From: Sodiomyces alkalinus F11
Taxonomy: Eukaryota; Ascomycota; Sordariomycetes; Glomerellales; Plectosphaerellaceae
NCBI RefSeq assembly: GCF_003711515.1
Contig: NW_021167084.1
Location: forward strand, 2,149,932 to 2,213,931
Reading direction: 5' to 3'
Length of the DNA: 64,000 nt
Every line of letters begins with the position of its first letter. Positions within the stretch are counted from its first letter, which is position 1. Both the position numbers and the translations under genes were made by a program. Below the pieces are notes generated by a model. It searched no databases and was not told where the DNA came from. It saw nothing but the letters and a program-made list of their open reading frames with translations. Of this stretch, positions 22,000 through 32,540 are shown piece by piece.

Positions 22000-23240
22000 C
22001 TACTATATTCGAAGTCTTCTATATATCGTATTTCTTAGTAAAGTTAGTAGTATTTATATAATCTAGGTATAGGAAAAGCAGGTCTCTCGAATAGTATAAT
22101 TAGTATTTTATATACTACCCTTCGCTTTAAATTATAGTATTAATCCTACGCGGTATACTAGCTATTAGCCTTTAGATAAGCTCTTATTTAAACTCTTCCT
22201 ATACTATAACCGCGGTGTGTATAAGTAATTCCCACGATTCGATATTCTTTTTTATATCCCCGAGGTTCGGTTCCTTCTTATAAATACGCTCCTTTATTAA
22301 TTTCTATAGATTTTCTATAGGGTTAAGGTCAGGGGAGTATACTAGCTAGTCCACGATTTCGACCCTGTTTTCTCGAGCCTATAAGTATAACTATTTTTAC
22401 ACTACGTGCGCTATATACGTAAAGGCGTTATCCTAGGCGAAGATCTTACTAGGATTGTAGATAGTTAGAAGCTAGTCTTAAAGGCACTATAAAATAACTT
22501 AATCTATAACCCCTCCGCGCGGCGATTCGGGGTTACCATAAAGCTCGTATAACGATATACGCGCGCTATACAAAATCGCGCCCTAGAATATCTAAGAGTA
22601 TCTTATTAGCTTAAGCCGTGGCTATATATTTTAGGGGAGTAAACATTCGCCCTAGTAAAACGTTAGTATAAAGTTCTTAAGCCGGGATAATAGCCTACCT
22701 TTCCGTAAAAAACCTAACTCTACCTTATACCCTGCCCGCGCGCGATAGTGCTCTTATTAGAGAAGATAACGCGTTTCCAGAAATTAAGGCCTTTGCCTGC
22801 GTATACCCTAGTAAAAATAAGCCTCTCTTTCGCGTGCTCTTCCGTTAGTTCTAGTCGTTAAAGCGCGCGGTAGTGCTAGATACCTCTACGGATAAGCTCC
22901 CTCTTAATTATCTCTATAGAATAGGTAAGGCGCGCCTAGGCCTTAAGTTCCCTACACGAAATAAAAGGGTTTTGCCTAATAAATCGAAAGAGGTACCTTA
23001 TATCGCGATTAGTAAGGTAGCGTGGCCGGCTAGGCCGTGGGAGTAACCTAGCTAATTTCTACTCTTACTATCACTTATATATCCTATAGATAGACCCTAG
23101 GGATACGCTTATCCTACGCGCGACCTCGTGATACGTTAGCCCTATTTCGACTAAGGATATAATCCTTGTTCGTTTATACGGCGAATAATACTATTTAGGG
23201 GTCTATAGCTATTAAACTAGTATTATTACGGCTGTTTAAA
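22000..23240 (-). pseudogene. Transposase fossil (Tc1/mariner, DDE type)
   Basis: Reading the minus strand in shifting frames, an HTH-like segment (RTRIISLVEIGLTYHEVARR, about 23190-23130) lies at the N-terminal end. Near 22262-22345 the C-terminal hallmark YSPDLNPIENL appears, followed by a TAG where the family has Trp, then KLIKERIYK. A DNAFTYIAH segment, in the place of the usual second catalytic Asp region, lies shortly before it. Many TAG and TAA codons sit at former Trp or Gln codons, as RIP produces. It cannot encode a working enzyme. Confidence 0.82.
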
Positions 23241-23300
23241 GATAGAGGGTTATAGTAGGAATAACGTGTTTAAACGAGTTAAGGGTGAAAATATGGGTTT

Positions 23301-23318
23301 TGACTCGAAATTAGTGTG
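23301..23318 (-). repeat. Right terminal inverted repeat of the Tc1/mariner-like element
   Basis: tgactcgaaattagtgtg is the reverse complement of the left terminal repeat. It is followed by host-like sequence starting ggggccgctg. Confidence 0.85.
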
Positions 23319-23452
23319 GGGCCGCTGTACCTTATTAAGGTATTGGTGTTTGTTTTCCAAGTATTCATTTATACTCCGTACGGTATACGGATACTTTATC
23401 AATCATCCCCTATCCTTGCCTAGTGCTATTAACACGACCGAAGAGAGGCGCC

Positions 23453-23457
23453 GTTAT
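23453..23457. repeat. Target-site duplication (gttat), left copy, Copia-1
   Basis: gttat directly precedes the left LTR of Copia-1 and is repeated at 42545-42549 directly after its right LTR, 19 kb away. This fixes the outer limits of the compound insertion. Confidence 0.85.
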
Positions 23458-23718
23458 TATCGCACGTTAAATAGACACTTAAATGATTAACTTAGTAGAG
23501 CAGAATCTCGTATGTATGTATTATATTAAGTTATATCTAGGAGAGTCTTTTATACCCTTAATTTAGGTGGTAAAGACTCTATTATGGGTACTAAGTTATT
23601 TAGATCCTATCCGGTCTTTTCCGGTATCTGCCCCTATTATATCCGAAGCCCTTAGTTATAGTGTGGATCCCCCTGGATCCTCTATAGACCACGTCGTGGT
23701 CCGTGTGCCTATACGATA
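23458..23718 (-). repeat. Left LTR of Copia-1 (3' LTR), 261 bp
   Basis: Starts tatcgcacgtt and ends cctatacgata. It aligns along its length with 36606-36817 plus 42494-42544. It contains the near-palindrome accacgtcgtggt close to the end. TG and CA termini are mutated to TA and TA, as RIP would do. Confidence 0.9.
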
Positions 23719-23959
23719 CACCCCCTTAGTTATGGTGGGTCTTCTCAGGTTAACTGACTAATCAGAGGCTTCGGTTTAAACTAAACGCTCTTAACTTTTC
23801 TATCGTAAAATTAATAGTTAGGGGAAAACGCCCTCGTAAAAGGGATCTAAATCCGCCCTATTTAACCGTTTAATTTAATTCTATCTTAATTAGTTCCTTA
23901 ATTCTAATTAGCCGGATCTGCTTAATCTATATCTATCGGATCTACTACGCCCTCGGGGG

Positions 23960-25448
23960 CCTTCGTGGTCGCTACGGCTTTAGCTTTAGCGCGTTTAATC
24001 TCTTCGTGTAGCCGTTTAGACTACTCGATATAATCCTTTTAATCGGTTAAATTAAGCTGTTACTATAGTCTTTTAATCCCCGCCTCTGGTAGTACCTTTA
24101 TTAAACCGTCCGTGATTATCTGCTTCGTGTTAACGTATGTAACCTTAAAGAGACCTTATTATACTAACTAGCGCGCCTACTAGTTATATATATCGACGTG
24201 CCGTAGCCTTATCCGCAGGCGTTATGCCTTCTTATTAACGAGGTTAATAGTCTATTAATTATCGTAGTATAGCTGTAGTTACTATTAGTCTAACCGAAGC
24301 TCTAAATCCCTTAATATCCGGCTAACAAATAACGTCTTTTTAGCGGCCTCTATAAGAGTAAGCAGTTCCGATTCTATTAACGACATCGTGACCGTCGGTT
24401 ACTTACCCGCCTTCTAGTTAACGGTTCCCCCGAAGAGCTTTATCGTATATCCTTATAAACTTTTACGGTCTGGATTATCCCTAAAAGACGCGTTACTTAC
24501 TATTAGGAAGAGCCTATCCCGGCCGAATTCCAGGCAGTAGTGTCTTATATAGTATAGGAATAGTAGTATTTATTAAGCCCTCTTAAGATAGTTAGAGGAG
24601 GGATTAATATTATATTAGGAAAGCTTTAAATAGGCGAACGCGATATCGGGTCTTATCATGATAGCGGCGTATAGGATAGAACCGATTATACCCTGGTACT
24701 AGCGGACCTCGGGAATCGACGCGCGGGTGCTATCGCGGGGTATTACCGGCTCTATAGATAATAGGACCTTTAGTGGTTTTTAGCAGAGTATATCTGCGTA
24801 GTATTTAACCGCGATCTTCTCCACGTAGGAGGATTATAATAGCTATAGCCTATAAGTAGCTCTGTCCCTTAGGACCTTAATTCCTAGGAACTAGCGGATT
24901 TTTTCGCCTCCTAATAACCTATAGCTTCGCTTAAGGGTGGCCTTAAGGTTGTCGGCGTTAGTCTTATAGTCTCTATAGTATATAAGTCCGATATCGTCGA
25001 CGTAGAAGAATAGGATTAAACCGTCGCGGATTATAATATAGGGGTTATTAGGCACGGCCGTGAATCCTATCCTCTATAGCGTGCCGCTAAATTCCTCTTA
25101 CTATAGTAGTGGCAATACCCTTAAGCCGAAGAGGGCTTTCCGTAGTAATAGTACCTTACCTAGCACTTTATAGCCTTACGGTATCTTTATAAATACCTCT
25201 TCTTTAAGACTAGCGTTAACGAACGCGTTAACGGCGTCGAACTACCTTATCTTTAGGTTAAATCGGGCGGTAATCGCTATTAGTATACGGAAGGACCACG
25301 AGGCTAGCGTTACGGCGTAGTTATCTTTAGTCTCTAACCGTTTTTATTAACCCCCTTAGACTATAAGGCGTGCCTTATACTTAAGGAGGGTACCCTCCTT
25401 ATTATATTTATAGGTGTATACCCACCTATAAGCGAGGACTTATTACTT
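23960..25448 (-). pseudogene. Copia-1 reverse transcriptase/RNase H fossil
   Basis: Minus-strand reading shows FFYVDDI at about 24991-25015, the Copia catalytic YVDD. Around 24590-24710 it shows YQGIIGSILYA and RPDIAFAY, the conserved end of the RVT_2 domain and start of RNase H. The upstream fingers segment (near 25200-25300) reads RQFDAVNAFVNASLKEEVF. Stops at former Gln and Trp codons interrupt it, and the Gypsy insertion cuts it at 25449-25453. Confidence 0.85.
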
Positions 25449-25453
25449 ATTAG
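25449..25453. repeat. Target-site duplication (attag), left copy, Gypsy element
   Basis: attag precedes the left Gypsy LTR and is found again at 32536-32540 after the right LTR, within Copia-1 pol. Confidence 0.85.
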
Positions 25454-25668
25454 TGTAAACGACTAGTCACAGGTTATAGCACTAAGTAAGGTCGTAATAA
25501 TAGATTATCTAGAACTAATGAGGGAAAAGGGAAAAAGGAGAAAAGTCTACGGCGTTAGGCTAACTATAAGGTAGCGATAACTTAGCGATATAGGTCCGTT
25601 AACTAAGCGCGTAGTCAGAAAGATCCGGAGTATAGCCGGATCCTCTATATCGGGGTTAACCCGTGACA
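25454..25668 (-). repeat. Left LTR of the Gypsy element (3' LTR), 215 bp
   Basis: Starts tgtaaacgactag and ends aacccgtgaca, with intact TG...CA ends. It matches 32321-32535 with mostly transition differences. Confidence 0.92.
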
Positions 25669-26229
25669 CTATCCCCCCCTCCCCCTCTAAGGGTTATATA
25701 ACCACGCGTTACCGTTATAGTTCGGCTCCCCCTTATATCGCGGTGATAAAGGAATAGTCGCGTCCTTTTATCTTACCTCGCCCTTACCTCGATATTAAAG
25801 AAATCTTAGGTTACCTACTAACCTTTATTTATATACCCGAAATAGTAATATAGGCCCCCCTTGCGTAGATACTATCCGTAGATATATCGGCCCTATTTTC
25901 CTTATAGGCCCTCTTTTCCTTTATTCCCCTCCTTACCTTTAATAATAATACTAATAGTAATAGTGGTTCCGTACGTATTCGTTCTTCCTTATAGCGACGA
26001 CTCTTCTAACTTCTCCCGTCCTCGGACGATATTAGTAATACTTAGTTAGTTTAAGAGTTCTCCGTCTAAAGGAAGCCGTCTCTTACTCGCGATCTATTAT
26101 AAGGAAGCCTCCGCTAACTTATATTATTTTATAGATAGCGTTAGCCCCCGGCGATAATAAGGGTAATAATAGTAGTAAGCGAGCTACCGATAACGATATA
26201 GGTATAATACTCTTATGCTTTAAAGCAAT

Positions 26230-27261
26230 ACTAACCGTATAATAGTTCGCGTTATCGCCCTCGCCGCCGCCTAAAAAGAAGAAATCGGCGGGTAGTCGGC
26301 CTCCTAAGCACCCTCCCGGTAGCGTTTATACTAAGCTATACCTCCTTTACACGCGTGATATCGCTAATAGGAAGTATAAGCACCTTTATCGTGGCTAGAC
26401 TAATTAGGGGAAGAAATACTATATATACTCTACGAAGATATACCGGTATACTCCTCTCCTAGTATACCTTAAAGGCTACGTATAGAGGTTATTCGAGATA
26501 GCTACCCTTATTAACGACGATAATAAGAACGCCCTTATAAGGCCTCCTCCCTTTCTAAGGTCGCGACCGCTTCGTTAACCTTCTTTTAAGAGTAAGAACC
26601 GTATCTTAACGCCTACGCAGTATTCTAAGATACCTTTATAGCTAAGAAAGCGATAACGGCGATATTACCTATAGCTATATATCCCGCGGAGGCTCCTAGT
26701 ATAGTAGTCGCGCTAGTCTTTTCTCCTCCCTTAGAGGTTATAGAAAAGATGGCGTCGGGACTAAATATATCATTTCCGGAGGAGGTTATTACTAAGGCGG
26801 AATAGCTAGCCTTATCTCCTCCTTATAAAGTTATAGGTAAGGTAGTAGTTTTAGGCCTAATCTCTCCTAATATCGTAGCGGAAAAGAACGCCTATCCTAT
26901 TACTCCTACTCCCTTATCGGGGTTAATATTATCGGATGAAGATTTTAGGCGCCTTAGTCTTATAAAGCTAAAGAAGTATACTCGGCTATTTAGGGAGATA
27001 CTTATACTTAGTCGCGCTAATATCGTGATCTCCGAATTCTAATAGTATATAGAGCGTAGGCGGGCTTTTACGCCTACGGGTATAACCGTTACTAGCACGG
27101 TTATAATCCCTAATAATAACGACGATAATAAAGACGACGATAAGGTTAAGAAGATAGACTCCGACCTATAGCGGGGCGATAAGGGTAAGACTTTTACGAA
27201 AGTCGATAATCCTAAGGATAGCGATTTTAAGCCCGAGGATATTAATCTAGGCTCGCGTTAA
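26230..27261 (+). pseudogene. Degraded antisense reading frame inside the Gypsy element, function unknown
   Basis: Opposite to pol and between the chromodomain and the left LTR, the plus strand carries two coding-like segments. From about 26255 to 26580 one frame reads a Pro/Lys-rich start (SPSPPPKKKKSAGSRPPKHP) and continues with few stops. From about 26641 to a TAA at 27259-27261 another frame reads about 200 codons with few stops, ending in an acidic run (NNNDDNKDDDKVKKIDSDL). The frame change between 26580 and 26640 could be an intron or a frameshift. The in-frame stops are mostly TAG where CAG or TGG could have stood. I recognise no domain. An accessory gene carried by the element is the best guess, but chance openness is possible. 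Confidence 0.5.
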
Positions 27262-27289
27262 GCGTAGCTAAGGTATAGGGCCTATCCGG

Positions 27290-30200
27290 CCTAAACTAAA
27301 TCTAACTTTTACCTCTTTCCGATTATCGTGATACGATCGCTTATATATCGGTTTCTATATCGTGATAACGCGAAGGTATCTAATAGGCTATTATTTATTA
27401 TTACTAAGCCGAATTTCCTTTTAAACTCGTTAAATACCCGCGTTTACGCTAATAGTTTTAGCGGTTTCTATATAGGCTTATAGTATCCTACCTATCGTAC
27501 TAATACCTTACGTCTTAATCTCTTACCTCGCCTCTTCGTCCTCGCGTAGAGGATTTTCTCGACTTCCTATTCTTTACTATCGGTCGCCTTTTAAATAAAC
27601 GGTAGTTAAGGGTCGTTTACTACCTATCCCGGAAAGGGGTTATCGCCCGCGCGATATAATAGGTCTATATAGAATTAGGGGTAGATTTATAATAGCACGG
27701 CGAGCTCGACTATATATAGACTAATTACCTTTATAACTCGGTATTTACGATAAAGCTAATTAAGCTTATAGGATAATTGCGGAGTTAAGTAATTAGCTAA
27801 TAATAGCTAGACTAAGTCGTTAACCTTAAAACGCTTAGCCGGTATACGATATTAGTTAATAGACTCCTTATTCCAGAGCTATATTAATATAATCGCGGCC
27901 TAAGCAAACTCGGTCGCTTCCTATAAGCGCCGTAGTAAGTTATAGGCCGCTAATACTCTAGGTTCTATAAGGGGCTCTTCGGTTATCTAGATCGGGTCGA
28001 TATAGTAGCCGTATTCTAAGAAGAAGGGACTAAACCCCGTTATAGAGCTCTCGCGGTTATTTAGGGCTAGTTATACTACGGGTAATAGGCGATCCTAGTC
28101 GTTTTAGGCGTAATAGATAAAAGCTCGTAAATAGGCTTATACTTTTAGTTTATACGCTCTATTACTTTATCGGTTTAGGGGTAGTATACCGTGCTAAGCT
28201 TATACGATATTTATATAAGCTTATAAAAATACTTCTAAAACCTATTTACCTAGTTTAAGCCTCGGTTACTAATAATCGACTTAGGTATCCCATAGAACCG
28301 GAAATAGTAGTATAAGAACTATTCCGCGTAAGCTTCGGCTTTTATTATCTTTATCGCTTCTAATATTATAGCCTTAGTTAGATAGTCTATAATAACCTAA
28401 AGGTAACGCGCCTTCTTCTCGCCGGCTAATAGTAGGTCCGTTATAAAGTCTATTAATAGATTACTCCGTATTCGTTCTAGCACCGGGAGGGGGCGTAAAA
28501 GGCCTTATTTCGTATTTCTCTATATATACCCCTTTCCGTAGACGTTATAGTTCCGGATAAATTATCGGATATCCTTATTTATCCTCGGCTAGAAGAAGCG
28601 ACACGCTACTAAAGCGATAGTATTTTCGTGTCCGGGGTATCCTCCGATTACTAAGTCGTGAATTAACTAGACGATCCTCCCTTATAATATTAACCCTTTA
28701 ATAGACCCGGGCACTTAAATTCGGTCACGGAATAATAATAATCCGGTTATAAAGACTAAGCACTTAGCTATTTATAGCTTTAATTCTAATAATAGTAAGA
28801 ACTATTATTCTTCTTTAATAACCGTAGATAAAGCTCCGTAATACTATTTATCGGTCGTAAGTGTTTTATCCTATAATCGCTATAGCTTTTAGTCGGCCTT
28901 AAAGATCGTTTAACCGCTATTAATATAGCGAATACTAGGTAGAATCGCGGTATCGGGGATTAATTAAATATAGCGAGATTACTCTTATTTATCCGTTATA
29001 TCTTAGGGCTTATCTTATTATTAACGCGAGAGGGCGTCCGCTATCGCGTTATCCTTTCCCTTCCAATATTTAAGTATAAAATTAAACTATATAAGCTTAT
29101 TAGCCTATCGGCTTTATCGTTTAGTAAGCGTTCGCTGTATTATAATGTACTTAAGGGCCTTATAGTCGGAAAGGACTATAAACTACCTATAGCTAATAAA
29201 CTTAGCCCGCTATATCGCTAGATAACTTATAACTGCTAATATCTTTTTATCGTGGATTAGGTAGTTATATTTTACTCTATTAAGTTTATAAGAGTAATAT
29301 ATAACTATATAGCGATTTCCGTCCGTATCTTCGTATATTAGGCTACCCCTAAGGGTAAACCCCGAGTAGTCCGTCTTAATAAATATCTTATTTACTAGGT
29401 CCTACTATTATAGTATCGGTCCTTCTTAAAACCTCGCCTTTAGCTCGCGAAAGGCCGCTTCTTTATTAGAACCCTATTAAAAGGCGTAATTCTTTTTAGT
29501 AGATACTATTAACGGGGCGGAGATCCCCGAAAAGTCCTTAATAAAGATCTAGTAGTAATTTATAAACCCTAAAAAGCTTCGCACGCCTTTAACCGTTAAG
29601 GGCGCTTCTTACTCGCGGATAGCTCGTAACTTTAGGTCGTAAAATATACCCTTCCCCGCGGTAACTATAAATCCTAGATACCTTACCGTCTTTACGCTAA
29701 ACTCGTACTTTAAGAGATTTAGGTTTAGGCCGGCGTCCGCGAGCGCGCGGAGTACTTACTTTACCTTCGCTTCGTGGTTAGCCTAACTCCCGCTAAAGTA
29801 GATTAGGATATTATCGATATAGGCGGTAATAAAGTCGTCTAGGAAACGCTATAGCATTTTATTAATATATCGCTAAAACGTCACGGGGGCTTTACTTAAG
29901 CCGAATAGGCAGATAAGCTATTCGAAAAGCCTAAACCGGGTTCGGAATATAGTCTTATATATATATATCCTAAGGCTATCCTAATCTTATAAAAGGTAAC
30001 GACTATGTTAAGCTTCGTAAACTATTTCGCTTAGCTTAGGTTCTATAGTATCTTAGCGATTAAAGGGAGTAGGTAGCGGTCTTACTTAGTAATCGCGTTT
30101 AAAGCATAGTCGTCGTAATAAAAATAAAATCCTCCGCCTAGCTTCCTTATAAAGAGGATAGGAGCCGCGGCTTCTAAACTACTAGCACGGATAAACCCCT

Positions 30201-32300
30201 TATCTATTAGGTTAGTAAGTATTTTCTGTAATACTAGGAGTTCTTCTCTTAATATATTATAGAGCGGCCCTTAGGGGAGCGATAGTTCTTTACTATGGCT
30301 TTCGGTTATAAGGTTTACCTTATAATCGATTTCTAATTAGTATAATAGTAATTAATTAGCCTTATTAAACGTAAATAGGTCGCCGAATTCTTATAATAGC
30401 TCTTCGGGTATAAAGTCCTTCGGGTCTACTAGTTACTTTTTATATAACGCTTTTTCGATATCCTTTAAGCTTACTCCCTAGACTAAGACTTCTTCGCCCT
30501 TCTATTATAATCGTCTAATAATACCTATAAACACGGATCCGGTAACTAAATAAGCGTCACGAATAGCTTATACTCTAATAGGTTCCTTTTCGTGGTAAAG
30601 TCGTATATTTAATCCGGCCGCTCCGTAGTAAAGCCGTTTATCCTTAGCATAGTACGTTATATCGTTTTATTCTATTTAGGGCTTCCCGAGGAATACGTCT
30701 TAATTAAGCCCTAGTACCACGTATATAAATATTCTTTACGGGTAGCTGCTAATCTTAAGCTCGTAGACGGCGATCCTTACGCTACTAATAGTCCCGGTAG
30801 CTTCTAAGAAGCTATTTAGTAGTCGATTCGTCTTATCGACTAATAGTAATTAGAGTCTTTAGGTAAACTATTTATTTATAGCGGTATAGTAGTCGTAACT
30901 AGTATTAATATAGGCGAGGATACGCTATTTATTTACTTTAGCTACTATAAATACCGGGTTATTACTAATACGTACTCTAAACGCTTTTTACTCCCGTTAT
31001 ATCGCGGCTATCGGCTTTAACGCCTATTTTCGCGTTAAAGCTATTCTTTTTCCGAGTTATCCTTATTAGTTAACTTATCCACGCTCTTATCGCGATCCTT
31101 CGCGCGGTTCTCCTTAACCTTCCGGACTATATCTTAGTTTTCTTTTAGCTTTTTATAGTTCCGCGTAATATACCCCTTTTTATTATAGTTATAGCACGTC
31201 TAAGTCTTTTACTTCGCCTTTCTATCGCTAACACGGTTTACTCCGCCTATCTTCGTATCGCTATCGATATTCTTCTTCGTGGTTATATAGTCTTAAGCTC
31301 GTTTATCGTAGTTCCGTTCGAACTAATAACCTTCGAGTTTCCCGGCGATCTCTTATACACCGTTAACCTATATAGTATAATAGTTAATGGGAATACGGGC
31401 GGAGATAAGCTTATCCCTAAGTTACGAGGTAATCGCTCCTTTAAGAAATAAGATCTATACGGTAGCTTCCTATTTAGTACCGCCCGTAAAGGCGATCTAT
31501 CTTTTAAAACGTGGTAGGAAGGCGGTAAATAACTTATCGGTTTATTAGCGAATCGTGCGTAAGGCTTAGGTAGCCCGCAATTATTCCGTAGGATTAAGGT
31601 AAATACGATTAAGGTACGCTATGAAGTTATTAGGGTCTATAAGCTTACCTGGCCTATCGCTTTTATAGAAGGCTAATATAACCTATTATACTTCGGGCCC
31701 TAGGTAATTATAGATTATATACTAAGCTTGTATATTATTCTAGAATAGGTTATTATCGATTATAAGCTTCTACCGTATCGTGTAGGCCTACGCGCCGTAG
31801 TATACTCGCTTCCCTAAAAGCTTTGCCGGGCTATTAATAGTCTTACGGGGTACCGCCGTTAAGGTCGGGGCGACTATTATTATTATCGGCTATAGCGCTA
31901 ATAATAGAACCGGTAATAGGGTAGACTCTACTAGTATAAGAATTATCGGGGTCTATAAAGGAGCCGGAATATTTAAGTCAGGCGGTATAGGATTCTACGG
32001 GGTAAGCGATCCTAGGAGCCGGGCTATAAGCTATTCGACTAATTAGCATTATCGCTTATTAGCTTTTTCTCTCGCGCGTTATCGGTCTATAAACTAGCGT
32101 ATTTCCGAGTAATATTCTTATATTGGAGTAAGCCTCGAGTTAATATCGGTATATTATTTATAGAGAGGGCCTAGTCTTACGTTTAGGGCTCGGTTATTTT
32201 CTTCGAACCGTTAATTCGTCCACTCTACAACCTATTAAATTCTAATAGGTTATTAGACGGTAGCGTTAGGATTCTAATCTATTACTAGCGTAGTGCGTAG
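27290..32300 (-). pseudogene. Gypsy gag-pol fossil with chromodomain
   Basis: In coding order on the minus strand: a zinc-knuckle relic at about 31204-31160, reading CYNYNKKGYITRNY, where CCHC residues have become Tyr through TGT or CAT to TAT changes. The reverse-transcriptase core near 29825-29795 reads YIDNILIYF; the usual second Asp of YIDD has become Asn. RNase H and an integrase follow (28650-28200) with a GGYPGHE-like segment, LIDFITDLL and a later TVYYP before the catalytic Glu region. At about 27560-27330 a chromodomain reads EVEKILYARTKRRGKRLRRK and ends NEFKRKFG. Chromodomains steer such elements to heterochromatin in known cases. Numerous stops rule out function. Confidence 0.88.
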
Positions 32301-32320
32301 GTATCGCTAAGTTCTAGATA

Positions 32321-32535
32321 TATAAACGATTAGTTATAGGTCGTGGTACTAAATAAGGTCATAATAATAGATTATCTAGAACTAAGGAGGGAAAAAGGAA
32401 AAAGGAGAAAAGTCTACGGCGTTAGGCTAGCTATAAGGTAGCGATAACTTAGCGATATAGGTCCGTTAACTAAGCGCGTAGTCAGGAAGATCCGGAGTAT
32501 AGCCGAATCCTCTATATCGGGGTTAACCCGTAGTA
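32321..32535 (-). repeat. Right LTR of the Gypsy element (5' LTR), 215 bp
   Basis: Starts tataaacgattag (left copy: tgtaaacgactag) and ends aacccgtagta, the same length as the left copy. It is followed by the attag duplication at 32536-32540. Confidence 0.92.
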
Positions 32536-32540
32536 ATTAG

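Larger units (their letters stand above)
21952..23318 (-). mobile_element. RIP-degraded Tc1/mariner-like DNA transposon
   Basis: About 1.37 kb bounded by an 18-bp perfect inverted repeat (21952-21969 and 23301-23318). The minus strand encodes a fossil DDE transposase. The length fits the superfamily. A TA dinucleotide borders the left end (21950-21951), but the right end is followed by GG, so a TA duplication is not shown on both sides. Confidence 0.8.
25454..32535 (-). mobile_element. Ty3/Gypsy chromodomain retrotransposon nested in Copia-1
   Basis: A complete 7082-bp element with two 215-bp LTRs and a 5-bp duplication (attag). Minus-strand order is gag zinc knuckle, reverse transcriptase, RNase H, integrase and chromodomain, the order of Ty3/Gypsy chromoviral elements. 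Between the chromodomain and the left LTR lies about 1.6 kb, with an extra reading frame on the plus strand. RIP has broken all frames. Confidence 0.9.
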
